Shown here: positions 33,247 to 43,994 of the stretch, in pieces
Layout of the letters: each line of letters opens with the position of its first letter
Position numbering within the stretch: the first letter of the stretch is position 1
Source of the DNA: Plectosphaerella cucumerina
Lineage: Eukaryota; Ascomycota; Sordariomycetes; Glomerellales; Plectosphaerellaceae
Length of the DNA stretch: 64,000 bases
Assembly: GCA_020746995.1 (NCBI GenBank)
Contig: JAGPXD010000001.1
Location: 6,386,001 to 6,450,000, forward strand
Direction: 5' to 3'
The notes under the pieces: generated by a model
The model's input: the letters and a program-made list of their open reading frames with translations, nothing else
Told to the model about the DNA's origin: nothing
Database searches by the model: none
Position numbers and translations under genes: made by a program

Positions 33247-34197
33247 ATGGCCATCGAAACGAGTACGAAGCCGGCGGAAGAGGACAAGAAGCCCGGGAAG
33301 TCACAGACGGCGGCGGAAGACGATGAGCCTGTCGTGAGGTTCTCGCCCGAAGAGGAGGCAGTACGTGCCCCTCATCCCGCACCTCCCATCACCCATCCGC
33401 TCACGGTCCCTAGGAACTCCTAGCCCAATCCAACGAGACCAAGGCTGCAGCAAACGCTCTCTTCGCATCTTCCGACTTTGAAGATGCCATTACCAAGTAT
33501 GACGAGGCCGTCGCAGCGTGCCCCAACTATCTCGACTTTGAGCTGGCCGTGCTCCGCTCAAACATCGCGGCATGCCACCTGAAGCTGTCGCAGTGGAAGG
33601 ACGCCATCACCGCGGCGACGACATCTCTCGAAGGCTTGGAGCGTCTGGAGACGGAGGAATCTCTCAGGGCCGATGAGGCAGCTAAGGCCCGCGCCGTTGA
33701 GGAAGAGGTCGAAGAGGAGATTGTCTCGTCTGGCGCAGAAGCTGCCGCGCCGGCACCGCCCTCGGAAGACCTCGAGGAGCAGAAGAGGGAGAAGCGCCGG
33801 CAAGACATCTTGCGTATCCGCGCCAAGGCGCTCATGCGTCGGGCGCGCGCGCGGAGCGAGGCGGGTGGGTGGTCGAACCTGTCCGGCGCCGAGGAGGACT
33901 ACAAGCTTCTCTCGAAGATGACGAACCTTGCACCGGCGGACGCCCGGATTGTCCGCGCGCAGCTGGCGGTGCTGCCGCCTCGCGTTAAGGAGGCGCAAGA
34001 GAAGGAGACGGCTGAGATGTGGGGGAAGCTGAAGGAGGTGAGTATCGCCAGAGGTGACCTGAATGACTGCTGACCAGACGGTGTAGCTTGGCAACGGTAT
34101 GCTGAAGCCTTTTGGGCTGAGCACGGAGAATTTCCAAATGGTCAAGGACGAGAAGACGGGAGGATACAGCATGAATTTCAACCAGGGTGGCAAGTGA
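33247..34197 (+). CDS. TPR protein, TTC1-like
   Basis: Probable Hsp70/Hsp90 co-chaperone adaptor. Three exons (introns 33361-33413 and 34038-34086) give 282 aa. An acidic N-terminus is followed by TPR-type helices: ETKAAANALFASSDFEDAI with TKYDEAVAAC, then AVLRSNIAACHLKLSQWKDAI, and after a charged insert (EEEVEEEIV) a third one RIRAKALMRRARARSEAG leading to an EEDYKLL helix. The C-terminus MWGKLKELGNGMLKPFGLS, followed by MVKDEKTGGYSMNFNQG, is the diagnostic TTC1 tail. Acidic/lysine-rich insert of about 50 residues separates repeats 2 and 3, as in other fungal members. Convergent with the sulfatase, 91 bp apart. Confidence 0.92.
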
Positions 34198-34288
34198 ACT
34201 GAGGTAGACGGCATTCGCATCGAAGCAAGCAATAAGCGGTTCATTCATTTCATCATCGGGCTTTTAACACTTCGTCGACATCTGGCTC

Positions 34289-36266
34289 TTACGTCCACTC
34301 GGTCCACCGCGTGCCCTGCCAGTACACGCCGCCATCTTTCTCAAACTGCGGTCCCTCGGCGTCGACGAGGTGGCCCAGCTCGCACCTGTCAAACTCGACG
34401 CGGACCTGGTGCGTGTAGAAGTCGTCATATGCCGGGGCCAGGGCCTCAGCCAGGCTTGACACGTCTCCCAGAGGATGCAGCGAGCGCCAGGGCTGAGAGC
34501 AAGTTTGGCCCTTGCACGACTTGAGGACGAAGAGCAGGGCGTCGAGACGAGGGGTCAGACGGTCGAGAGAGGCGCCGAGAATGGTGGTGCGGGCGGCAAG
34601 GGCAGCCTCATCGGGGTGCAGGAGGTTCCTGAGTTGGCCGGGGTCGGTCTATAACAATGTCAGCGGGACTGCTTCGGTAGGCGACGGTCTTTTACTCACA
34701 TCGAGATCGTACAGCTCTTGCTCGTTCGAGCACCAGATGGAGTAGTACAGGTTGTAGCCCTCGCCATGAACGCGGACGGCCTTGTAGGTGTTGTTGTAGA
34801 TGCGCTTGGTATCGCCGCCGTCGAAGCCGTAGTTGGCCTCGCTGATAGCCCAGCCCCAGTACTCAACGGTCGAGTGCTCGCGGGCCAGGAGACTGGCATT
34901 CAGCTCCGCAGCAGACAAAGGAATGGGAGCGCCGTCAAAGTCTGCGCGCAGAGGGGCGCCGGCAATCGAGAGAATGGTCGGAGCGAGGTCCACGTGGGCT
35001 GTTACAAGCTCGGCGACTTGGCCTCGCGGCACACCAGGCCCACGCACGATGAGAGGCACGTTGATATCCTCCTCGTATCCGCACTCCTTCCCAGGCGGGA
35101 GGCGGTGGTGCGAGATGTGATAACCGTTGTCGGTCGTGTAGAAGATGTAGGTATTATCCAAGACGCCCGCCTTCTCAAGCTGCTCGACAACGCCGTCAAC
35201 AAGCTCATCAACAGCCTGCAGGGCGCGGAGGCGGCCGCGGTAGTGCTCGTCATTGTACTCGACCTGCTCGTCGGTGAGGCGGGGCTGCCGACGGATCCAG
35301 TCGGCGCCCGAGGGGTGCTCGGGGTTGAAGCTCTCGATGCGAGGGACGCGGGCGTCTTTGAAGAGGGACTCGTGGCGCTTGGCGGCCAGGGGGATGCTGA
35401 CGCGGAAGTCGTCGTCGGAGACGGGGACATTATCGTCGGGGCTTTTCACGGGGATAAGGGTGGAGGCGTTGATGTTGCTGTGGGGAGCGATCGGGGAGAT
35501 GGCGAGGAAGAAGGGGTTCTCGGAGGCGAGGGCGTCGTCGATGAAGCCGTGGGCTTTGGTGGCGAGGACGTCGGTTGAGTATTCCCAGGCGTGGTTGACG
35601 GGGGCGTCGGTGTTGCGCTGGAAGGTGGCGTTGTAGTAGGCGTAGGTGTTGGGGTCGAGAAGGAAGTCCTGGGAGGTGTTAGGGGAGGGAGAGGAAGGGG
35701 AGGGGTGATACCGACGGAGCCTGTCCAGCCCTTGAGATGGGGACTGTCATAGTTCCAGATTGTGTGGGCGTTGAACATCTTGCCTGTGTAGAAGGTATTG
35801 TAGCCGGCCTCCTGGAGCCAGATGGGGAGGTAGTTCTCATTGTGGCCGTTCTTGACGAAGATAGGGAAGCCGCCTAGCAGGGGTATCAGCACCAGAGTCA
35901 TCACGTGAAGAGGGTTGACGTACCGTAAGGAGGGTTGAGGTCAGTCACGTTGGTGTTGTGAGCAAGCTTTCCCGTCCAAAGACTCGCCCTGGAAGGACAG
36001 CATACGGCTGTTGTGCAGTAGTGACGCTTGAAAAGGGTACCCTCATCGATGAGACGCTTCTGGATCAGGGGGACATGGTCCAGGGAGTTCATCCGGACGT
36101 CCTGGTCGTCTGTAAGGATGAAGACGATGTTGGGGCGCTTGGCCCCTCCTTCAAGCTGAGGACCAGAGGATCCGGAGAGGGGAATCTGGAAATCATCGGC
36201 GGCAACTGAACCGGCCGTCCACACAGCGGTGGCGGCGGCAGTCAAGGTGGTAGTCGTAAGGCGCAT
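34289..36266 (-). CDS. Secreted sulfatase (arylsulfatase type)
   Basis: Hydrolyses sulfate esters outside the cell. Four exons (36266-35924, 35873-35716, 35668-34700, 34648-34289) give 609 aa; the donor of intron 2 (gtcggt) is weak but keeps the frame at the GSDFLLDP junction. Signal peptide of about 23 residues ends VAADD. PNIVFILTDDQD carries the metal-binding Asp pair (53, 54). The signature VCCPSRASLWTGK contains C-x-P-S-R, with Cys89 the residue converted to formylglycine. GYNTFYTGKMFNAH and FYTTDNGYHISHHRLPPGK supply further active-site residues. Sulfatases of this type need a formylglycine-generating system or its fungal equivalent. It is divergent from a Dal5/Soa1-type permease, suggesting sulfur acquisition (inference). 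Confidence 0.93.
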
Positions 36267-37494
36267 GCTTCTTTGAGGTCTATGCCTTGTACCTTGCTAG
36301 ACCAGAGAGCCCTTCTTCTGACCTCTTGGGCAAGGGATTGAAGCTCTTCTTGAATACCCCCCACGTCGAAACTTCTTCAGCCCGATGGCAGGGCATTGCC
36401 CAATCATCAGATCGGTGTGACGACCTCGTCCGGAGACGGAGCCGGAGACGGAGACAGAAAAGCGGGGCGCATCCGACAGCCGATGGCGTGCTCCGGCTCC
36501 GTAATAACGACACCTCGACACCTCTGCTTCTCTGCGGCGATCCTGCGCGCGTCGTGGGGCGGCGGCTATGTCGTGATCGCATGGTATGGTGAGATAAGGC
36601 AGGATTTATTGGCTCAATGCGGACCGACTCCCGATCTGTGCCGCGAGTTGGCCGAGGGTTTGCCGCGAGTTGAGCTAGGAGAGAGGCAAGAGAGGCCGAG
36701 TGCCGTGATTCTCCCCTGCTGAGGATCATCTGAGCTTTTATTCTTCGTCATAGACAACTGCCGAAGGTCATTTCGATGCTTGGCTGGTATTTGGGAGACT
36801 GGCAGCAACGATGAGGTTTCCTGACGAACAGGCGACATGTCGCCAGGGATGAGATCATTAGATGCAGGGAACCTTGAAAACTAGTATGACCATGCATCAC
36901 AATACATGTCCGGGTCCATAACCACGCGTCTATTGCCCTTGCTAGCGCTTTTACTTCGTTGACATTGACTCGTGGACATTGCATTCTGCCCGGCCAATGC
37001 GCCGCAGACCCAGCCCAGCGATATCGCATCGGACAACCCGCGCTCAGGCGAGGCTCGCCATCCGGGGTGACGATTGCACCACCGCTAGAGTGCCGAATCA
37101 CCAGCCCAGGACCGGTGGATCCTCACTGCCCGGGAACCCCTTCGGCACCGGCGAGAGCCAAATCAACTGCTGGCATTGTAGGTATGGAACGCCCTCGATT
37201 CGCCGGACACTGATTTTCACCCCTGCGGTGTTCCTCAGCGGGTACGCCCCGCGGAAATGCATCGTGAGAGGCTCGCATTCTCCGAACATAGTCCCGCCTG
37301 GCATCATCCCCATCCCGCCGCCGCCGGACAGGGACCGGGCATGAAAACTCGAACATCCAGTGGTTCCGGGAGCGTGGCCCATGTGGGCACGACAGCTTAA
37401 AACCTCGTGGCTCCCTGGACAGGTCATTGCATCTCGTTCTTTAGCCTGCACCTTCGCTCAGTCCGAACATCCTGTCTTTCAACACCAAGACACA
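36267..37494. promoter_or_regulatory. Shared divergent promoter of sulfatase and ACS-family permease
   Basis: 1228 bp between two start codons pointing away from each other. No gene is seen. A common control, such as by a sulfur regulator, would be tested here; I did not identify a definite binding site. Confidence 0.4.
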
Positions 37495-39361
37495 ATGGAG
37501 CCCGTCATCGACGAAAAGTACGCCAAGCACGCTGACGGCGAGCTCAGCGGTAGCGAGTCTCCCGAGAGCGATGCCTTCACCTGGACTGAGGAAGAGGAGA
37601 CGGCACTCGTGCGGAAGGTCGATCTTCTGCTGATGCCGCTCCTGACCCTGGGCTTCTTTGCTCTGCAGCTCGACAGGGGTAACATGTGAGGCAACCCCAA
37701 GGATCACTCTCGAGCTCCATCCCACTGACATCATCCAGCGGCAATGCCCTCACGGACAACTTCTTCAAGGATGTCGGCATCACTCAGAACCAGTTCAACA
37801 CGGGGCAGCAGCTGCTGTCCCTCGGAATCATCCTGCTCGAAGTATGTCGATCGAGGAAATGGCTGCGAACCAGACGCTGACGGATGTAGATCCCCAGCAA
37901 CCTCGTGCTGTACCGCGTCGGACCGACCCTGTGGATTGGCGGTCAGATCATCGCCTGGTGAGCCTCTTTGTCTCTCTGCCGCAAGTTGCAAATGCTGATC
38001 TTTGTAGGGGCTTCGTCGCCACCTTCCAGGCCTTCCAACATGGCCTCGGCGCCTTCATGGCTACCAGACTACTCCTCGGGTATGCACTCTCCTGATAACG
38101 TTCCAGAGATGACATAGGTACTGACAATCTCAGTCTCACCGAAGCCGGTTTCATCCCGGCTGCTCTGTTCACTATCACTCGCTGGTACAAGCGCGATGAG
38201 ATTAGCAAGCGCTTCTCCTGGTTCTTTCTCGGCAATATGATCGCCGCCGCCATTTCTGGTATCATCGCCTACGGTATCCTGCACATGCGCGGCGTCGCTG
38301 GCCTCGCCGGTTGGCAGTGGCTCTTCATCGTATGTTCTTCTAGCCCCCCATCCAAAAGCTAGCTCCTCTTGACACTTGCCTCCAGCTCGAGGGTATCTTC
38401 ACCATCCTCGTCGGCGTCGTCTTCCTCGCCACCTTCCCCGAGTCCACCGCCAGCCCCATCTCTCGCCTTCGCCACCGCTACTTCAGCGAGCGCGAGTCCC
38501 AGATCCTCACCCTCCGCGTCCTTCGCGACGACCCTTCCAAGGCCCAAGTCAACAAGAATGTCAAGTGGAGCGAGCTCAAGGCCGCCGTACGTCCTCCTCC
38601 AATCACTTCTCGCACAAGCTCTCTGGACTAACACATTACAGATCACCAACTGGCGCCTCATCCCCCACGTCTGCTTCACCTTCCTCGGTCTCGCCTCGGC
38701 CTCGGCCTTTGGTTCCTACGCCCCCACCCTGGTCGTCAGCTTCGGCTACGGCAGGCTCGAGTCCAATGCTCTTGTGTCCATCGGCTACTGGGGTCTCATC
38801 GTCGTCAACCTGTTCACCGGCTGGCTCGCGTAAGTGCTCTCAGGCTCACATAAGCTCACCTTCAGCATGCTGACCCATCCTCATAGTGACCGCATCGGTG
38901 TCCGCGGCCCCATTGTCAGCGTCGCCTTCTTCGTCGGCCTGGTCTTCAGTATTGCCAACCGTGTCCTTGTCTTCTCTGACAACTCCCACCTCAAGTTCGG
39001 CATCCTCATTGTGTCCATTGCCGTCGGCTGGCCCTGGCGTAAGTTTGAATAGCCCTCACTTCCCACGGCTTAACGCTAACACTTCCCAGACCCCGTCAAC
39101 GGCTCCTGGCTGTCCCTCAACGCCAAGTCGGCCGGCGAGCGATCCATCACCATGGCCATCCATATCATGGCAGCCAACTGCTCCGGTCTCATCGGCAAGC
39201 AGATTTTCCGCTCCGAGGATGCGCCCCTCTATCCCAAGGGCTTCACCCTTCTGGCGGGTCTTTTCGCCGCCGCCTTTGTTCTGTCTATTATTGCCAACTT
39301 GCAGTACTACTTCCTCAACGGTCGCGTGCTGGCCCGCAAGGGTCTCAAGTACGTTTACTAG
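37495..39361 (+). CDS. MFS permease of the anion:cation symporter family (Dal5/Tna1/Soa1-like)
   Basis: Plasma-membrane symporter for small organic anions. Relatives carry allantoate, nicotinate, vitamins, or sulfonates and sulfate esters (Soa1). Nine exons with introns at 37686-37738, 37842-37889, 37958-38007, 38080-38133, 38330-38385, 38587-38641, 38830-38886 and 39039-39089 all keep frame and give 480 aa. Diagnostic features are the N-terminal acidic tail with EEETALVRKVDLLLMPLL, LDRGNIGNA at the end of helix 1, and LTEAGFIPAALFTITRWYKRDE around motif helix 4-5, and FPESTASPISR. Eight introns in 1.9 kb is the highest density in the window. Neighbourhood with a secreted sulfatase points to uptake of sulfur-containing products (inference). 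Confidence 0.9.
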
Positions 39362-39551
39362 GTTGTCAAGGAAACACAACAGGCGAAAATAATCGGTGGC
39401 GACATGAGCGGCCACATGCTTCGAATACCCCAAAAGCATAGAATAATTCACGACAGATATGTTTGAACATGTAAAAAGCCAAGTGTGACAAGATGTCTGA
39501 GGTCTTGATGGTTCTTTCCCAAGACTCGAGTCTCTGACCAAAGTCGCCAGC

Positions 39552-40497
39552 TCACGACAGGATGCACCCCGTTAGCCCAGCCATGACGACTCCCAAGGCA
39601 AGACTGCCTCTGTAGGTCGAAGACAGTGCGGCCGGAGGAGGAAAATCACCCTCTGGCTCACGGCTTCCCTCCGTCACATTGCTAGGCGCCAAGCACATGA
39701 TAGCCATGTCCCCTTGGCCCCCCTCCCTGACATTAGTGATGAGCATCGGGACCGGCTGACGGACTCGCAGGTCGTACACCTCGAAAGAGTCCCTAGCAGG
39801 ATCAGGCGGAAGGATGTGAGTGCCTGTGAAACCGGCATAGGTCCGGTACCCATCCGGCAGGTCAACCCCAGGAAGACCGTCAACTGTGCATGTAGGGTCT
39901 GAGAAGTTCGACGGCGCACCTCGAAAACGGTCAGTTTACCTGAGAAGATTTTGCCACAGAATACGTACCTCGTCCAACATGAGTTCCGAAGCCGCAATGC
40001 TCTCGAAGACCTTCCATCGGCGGGCAGTTGTCCCTCTCTGGCATTGCCCTCAAGGTCGCATTGAGCATGGCGTCGTAGCATTCGTCGCTCAAGATGCCAG
40101 CGCACGAAGCCGGATCATCCTCGGAATCGTCCGAGGTTGCGTTGCGTCCCGGCATCATGTACATGCAGAACCTGGTGTTGTTCGCATGCCGGGTGCCGAT
40201 GAACGACTCTGGCACGCTCAGATAGACACCGAGATACTGACCCGTGACGTCTTCTCCAAACCACAGGTTGTCGGCGCGTTGGTCCTCCAGAGCGTATGTC
40301 AGGTAGAACTGTTCTTCATAACCGAGGCGGAGGGGGGCGGTGCCGGTCGAGTTGAACGAGGCCCTGCCTTCGGCAACGCTTCGCAGGGCGCGGGGACAGT
40401 TGTATGTGGAAGAGTTGCTAGATCCCTGCGCCAGAGCGCATTTGATCAGGGCTGAAGCTAAGCAGAAGGGGAGAAGGGACCTTGAGATGTTCGTCAT
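39552..40497 (-). CDS. Secreted, probably GPI-anchored orphan protein
   Basis: I do not recognise this family. Exons 40497-39969 and 39919-39552 give 298 aa. A signal peptide (ISRSLLPFCLASALIKCALAQ) is followed by a Cys- and Asn-rich ectodomain with at least six N-glycosylation sequons (for example NSS, NNT, NAT twice, NFS, NVT) and eight or so cysteines. The C-terminus, PAALSSTYRGSLALGVVMAGLTGCILS, is split here as a small-residue stretch then about 17 hydrophobic residues, which is the usual GPI signal. An in-frame ATG eleven codons upstream would add a hydrophobic stretch; I prefer 40497 because it gives a normal signal peptide. Cell-wall or membrane surface role is likely (inference). Convergent with the permease, 190 bp apart. 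Confidence 0.78.
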
Positions 40498-41289
40498 GGC
40501 GATTATGGGGAAGATGGAGATGGTGATCATCGAGGCATAAAGTCAACCAAGCGTGGATTGAGTCGAGTATTTCATTTCTGAACACTGGCCTCCGTCAGGG
40601 GGGGAAGGTTCCGTCATATGTCTCTGCCAAGGGCTTAGCAACGGAAGCCATGGGGAACTCTGCCCAACACGATGCGCTCTCGGCATGCGCCCGGCTTGTG
40701 TGGTGAGTCGGTACACACATGTCATCTATCGCAACTCAGCCCTATCAGCCATGGTCCGCAGTCCGCAGGCAAAGTTGTATGGTTTCGTGTGCTGCACGCT
40801 ATTTGCAAGGCTTCGGCAACCCAGCCCTTGGCGACCTGTTCTCCGCACCCCGTCCGCGGGCCCCCAGCTGCCAAGTGCAGGTGCGCCTCTCAGCGGATAA
40901 GTCATTGGATAGTTGACGCATGCTGAGAGCGGAAGCCTTACAGTGACTGGCCTGATCATCCTCGGCCGCCTTTGGAAACTCCCGGATCGACAAAGCTCCG
41001 GGTGTGACGCCTAAGCTGTTCGCCCGAGTAACGAGCAATTGGGCGCGGCTGGCGTCATGTGTGCCAGAAAGGGGAAATCTTGCATATGCCCAGCTTCCAT
41101 CGCGATCGGCCTTCCTGTTCAAAATGAAGGGGAATCTGTTCCACATAGAGGTCGATGCTGTCGCTTCAATATCAGTCATTGTCCGGTCCCAAAGCTCCCG
41201 CGATCCATTTTATCGACAATCACCCTCTTGCAGTCCAAACCAATTCTGCATCTCCTCTATCAACTTCAAACTCGCCGACACAAGTCGCC
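40498..41289. other. Divergent intergenic region, no gene seen
   Basis: 792 bp between the starts of two secreted-protein genes. No TATA box stands out. Confidence 0.5.
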
Positions 41290-41843
41290 ATGATGCTGAA
41301 AGGCACATACTTCACCATCTTTTCGACTTTCTTAGCCGTCTGCCTCGCAGTCTCGGGCACTGCTGCTTCCTCCGTCCGCGTAAGCATCTTCCCAATTGTG
41401 ACCATCCACCCATACTGACGAAGCCAAAACCACAGAGGGACGATGACGACTCAAGGCCCCCGTTCCGCGGTGGGCGCATTGAAAGGCCGGGCGACTTCAT
41501 CTACGTCTCTGGGGTTCTGACGAGCGGAGCTCGATTTGAGTCTGGAGAAGGCCTGCGTCCCTCCATCGGCATCTTGGCATCATTCGACCTCGATGAATCG
41601 ACCCTCGAAGCCATAGTCGAAGAGGTGGACCTCGGCATATCACCTGACTATGAAGTGTCACCCTCGGACTCCTATTCACTTGTCATCGAGTGTTTTCCCC
41701 GCCAGGACGGAGTCGTCACATGGACGCCTCTTTTCAACCTCTACGATGGCTTTGTTCTGCCCAGCGGGGAAACAGGGGATGTCTGGATTCCTTCGAACTC
41801 GACTGACTCCACGACCAACTTTGACTTTAACTGTCTGGGGTAA
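41290..41843 (+). CDS. Small secreted orphan protein (165 aa), effector candidate
   Basis: Two exons (41290-41379 and 41436-41843) give 165 aa. The signal peptide (FSTFLAVCLAVSGTAAS) is followed directly by RRDDDDSR, where the Arg pair could be a Kex2-type site (inference). The mature part is acidic, rich in Ser, Asp and Glu, with only two cysteines (in VIECFPRQ and FNCLG) that could form one disulfide linking the last 60 residues, and one sequon NST. The likely beta-strand-rich pattern (FIYVSGVL, SIGILASFDL, YSLVIECF) suggests a small folded domain. No family is recognised. The ATG pair at 41290/41293 leads straight into the hydrophobic segment. Confidence 0.75.
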
Positions 41844-42027
41844 ACACGCAAGACCTAGGCCATATTGACGGAGGTTCATGGATCAGATTTTGGAAAAGTT
41901 TGAGATTGGAATGATATGGTTGTCTGCAACGAAAGAAAGCTCAGTCACATCGACACCATTTCCACTCGACATTTCGTCCTCAGATCATGAGCAATGCATG
42001 TTCTTGGGACTCACTACTGAGTCAAGC

Positions 42028-43914
42028 CTAGACTGACGGGGTCCCGGCCAACTCCCCAGTATGTGCCCAATACACCACGTAGTTGAAGCCCTGTGCGTCA
42101 TAGAACGGCCCAATGTCGACCGTCTGCCCATCAGCTGTGCCAGTGAATGCCAGACTCGAGTTGCTCGTCCTCTCGAGTGTTTCCAGACGAAGAGTCGGCG
42201 CGGCAGAAAGTGTGTCACTTCCGTAGTTTCCAGACAGAACGACAGGGCCATAAGCAACAGCGGCAAGAGTCGGGTCGTCGTTGGCGGGCACGAGATGGAA
42301 GTTCATAGGGAAGCGGACGGTCACGGCATCCCCTGACGCCCAGTCGCGAGACAAGACAGCGTAGGTTCCTGGCTCCGCAGCGACCTCCTGTCTCTCGCCG
42401 TTGACAGAGATCTCAGCATTCCTCGTCCATGCTGGGATGCGGATCTTCATGGCGAATGTGCTGCTTCCCTCGATGGTGATGGTTGAGGTGTCCCCGACAG
42501 GGATTCCCGTCACCTGAGTCACGGTGACGCCTCTCTGTGACCACTTCAGACTCGACGGCGCGTACAAGTTGATGAACAGCGACTCGCTATCATGGCCGTA
42601 GATATGATCCATGAGACGCGTGTTGTGCTCGACACCTGTCCCTTGGCAGCACCAGAACGAGTCATAATCTGTCGACCAAGTACCGCCTCCCCAAGCTGGA
42701 CCGACGCCGCGCCGTGTTCCAGCCTTGAGGGGGGTGAAGTAAGTGACGTGGCCATGCTCGCTAGTGGGGTCTTGAGCCCCGAGCAGATGGTTGATGAGTG
42801 CGCGCTCGTAAAAGTCGACATACTCTGCGCTCGGGTTTGTTCGCCAGAGCTCCTTGGTCAGCTTGAGCATATTGACGGTATTGCAGTGCTCGCACGTGTC
42901 GCTCGTAAGGAAGCCCGCGATGGCGTCAGGGGCGCGGAAATGCTCGGCCTGGCTGTTACCGCCGATGGCGTAGCTGTGCTGCTTCACGACGAAGGACCAG
43001 GCGTTCTTGGCGATGTCGAGGTAGCGCGAGGTACCAGTGCCCATGTACTCGCGGACTGCGCCGATCCACTTGGGAACTTGCGTGTTCGCATGGAGGCCGC
43101 TGAGCCGGTCCTGGTTCGAAGCTAGGGGGGCGAAGACGGCGTCATGGTCGAAGCGCTTGGCGACGGTGAGCCATCTCTCGTCACCTGTCTGGCGGTACAA
43201 GTCGGCGAGCACGTCGTTCATGCCACCAAACTCGGTTGCCAGCATGCTCTGCATCTGCGCAGTGGTGAGCTTGTCGGTCCGCACGTCCACCCAGTCGGCC
43301 ATGGCGAGCAGGACAGTCTCCGCGTTGGAGTCGCCAATGTTGCGCCAGACGTCAAGAAGGCCCTGCATAGTCTTGTGGATTGCGTAGTAGGGCACATTGC
43401 CGTTGGAGAGGGTGCGCTTCTCAACGGCTTCGATCTCTGACTCAGGGAAGCCGGAGAGGTAGCCAGGGGTGAAACCCGCGGCTTCATTGTTGTTTTGGCA
43501 TTTGAGAAGCTCGGCGGCAAAGTATGTCGCTCGGTCTCGGCAGGTGGTATCGCCCAGAGTGGCGAAGCACTGCGACCAGGCGCTGAGGACGTGCCCTTGC
43601 ATGTGGGAACGGAAGGGGAAGTCAGGGGCGTCCCATCCGCCATTGATGGCAGCGCCGTTTGTCGAAAGCTTGTGAGTCGAGCGGAAGACGTACAGGAGCC
43701 GCTCGACGTCGACGAACTTGAGGTACTTGAGGGTACGTTCCTGGTTCTGGTGCCATCTTCCGTCGTTCAGGGTGACCTGACTGATGTCGAATGGCTCGGC
43801 TACTACGCCAGTGTCGGAGCTGATGGGGGGAGAGACTTGGGCATTGACTGCAGGCAAGAAGGAAGTGATGGACAAAAGGCTTGAGGCCAGGCGGGCGAAG
43901 GTAGTTGACCGCAT
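42028..43914 (-). CDS. GH127 beta-L-arabinofuranosidase (DUF1680), secreted
   Basis: Releases beta-L-arabinofuranose from plant cell-wall glycoproteins such as extensins or related glycans. Single exon, 628 aa from ATG 43914. Signal peptide (LASSLLSITSFLPAVNAQ) precedes the alpha/alpha-barrel with ERLLYVFRSTHKL, WDAPDFPFRSHMQGH and ATEFGGMNDVLADLY. The zinc-binding Cys/Glu set of the family is seen as CEHC in the segment SDTCEHCNTVNML and the CC pair in FWCCQGTGVE. Beta-sandwich domains follow (SVNGERQEVAAEPGTY). An upstream in-frame ATG at 43980 would bury the signal peptide, so 43914 is chosen. A TATAAAG is placed at 43988-43994 on the minus strand, 74 bp upstream. Confidence 0.92.
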   Translation of the reverse strand: MRSTTFARLASSLLSITSFLPAVNAQVSPPISSDTGVVAEPFDISQVTLNDGRWHQNQERTLKYLKFVDVERLLYVFRSTHKLSTNGAAINGGWDAPDFPFRSHMQGHVLSAWSQCFATLGDTTCRDRATYFAAELLKCQNNNEAAGFTPGYLSGFPESEIEAVEKRTLSNGNVPYYAIHKTMQGLLDVWRNIGDSNAETVLLAMADWVDVRTDKLTTAQMQSMLATEFGGMNDVLADLYRQTGDERWLTVAKRFDHDAVFAPLASNQDRLSGLHANTQVPKWIGAVREYMGTGTSRYLDIAKNAWSFVVKQHSYAIGGNSQAEHFRAPDAIAGFLTSDTCEHCNTVNMLKLTKELWRTNPSAEYVDFYERALINHLLGAQDPTSEHGHVTYFTPLKAGTRRGVGPAWGGGTWSTDYDSFWCCQGTGVEHNTRLMDHIYGHDSESLFINLYAPSSLKWSQRGVTVTQVTGIPVGDTSTITIEGSSTFAMKIRIPAWTRNAEISVNGERQEVAAEPGTYAVLSRDWASGDAVTVRFPMNFHLVPANDDPTLAAVAYGPVVLSGNYGSDTLSAAPTLRLETLERTSNSSLAFTGTADGQTVDIGPFYDAQGFNYVVYWAHTGELAGTPSV

Positions 43915-43987
43915 TGTAGGTGAATGACTGCCGAGGCGCAGGCGGTTGAAGGCATTCCGCAGGACAAGAGCCCGTCTCAACAGAGGG

Positions 43988-43994
43988 CTTTATA
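43988..43994 (-). promoter_or_regulatory. TATA box of the GH127 gene
   Basis: On the minus strand this reads TATAAAG, 74 bp before the start codon at 43914. Confidence 0.5.

Noticed and set aside
34718..35578. 286-codon open frame antisense to the sulfatase
   Set aside because: Val/Gly-rich shadow of the sulfatase codons.
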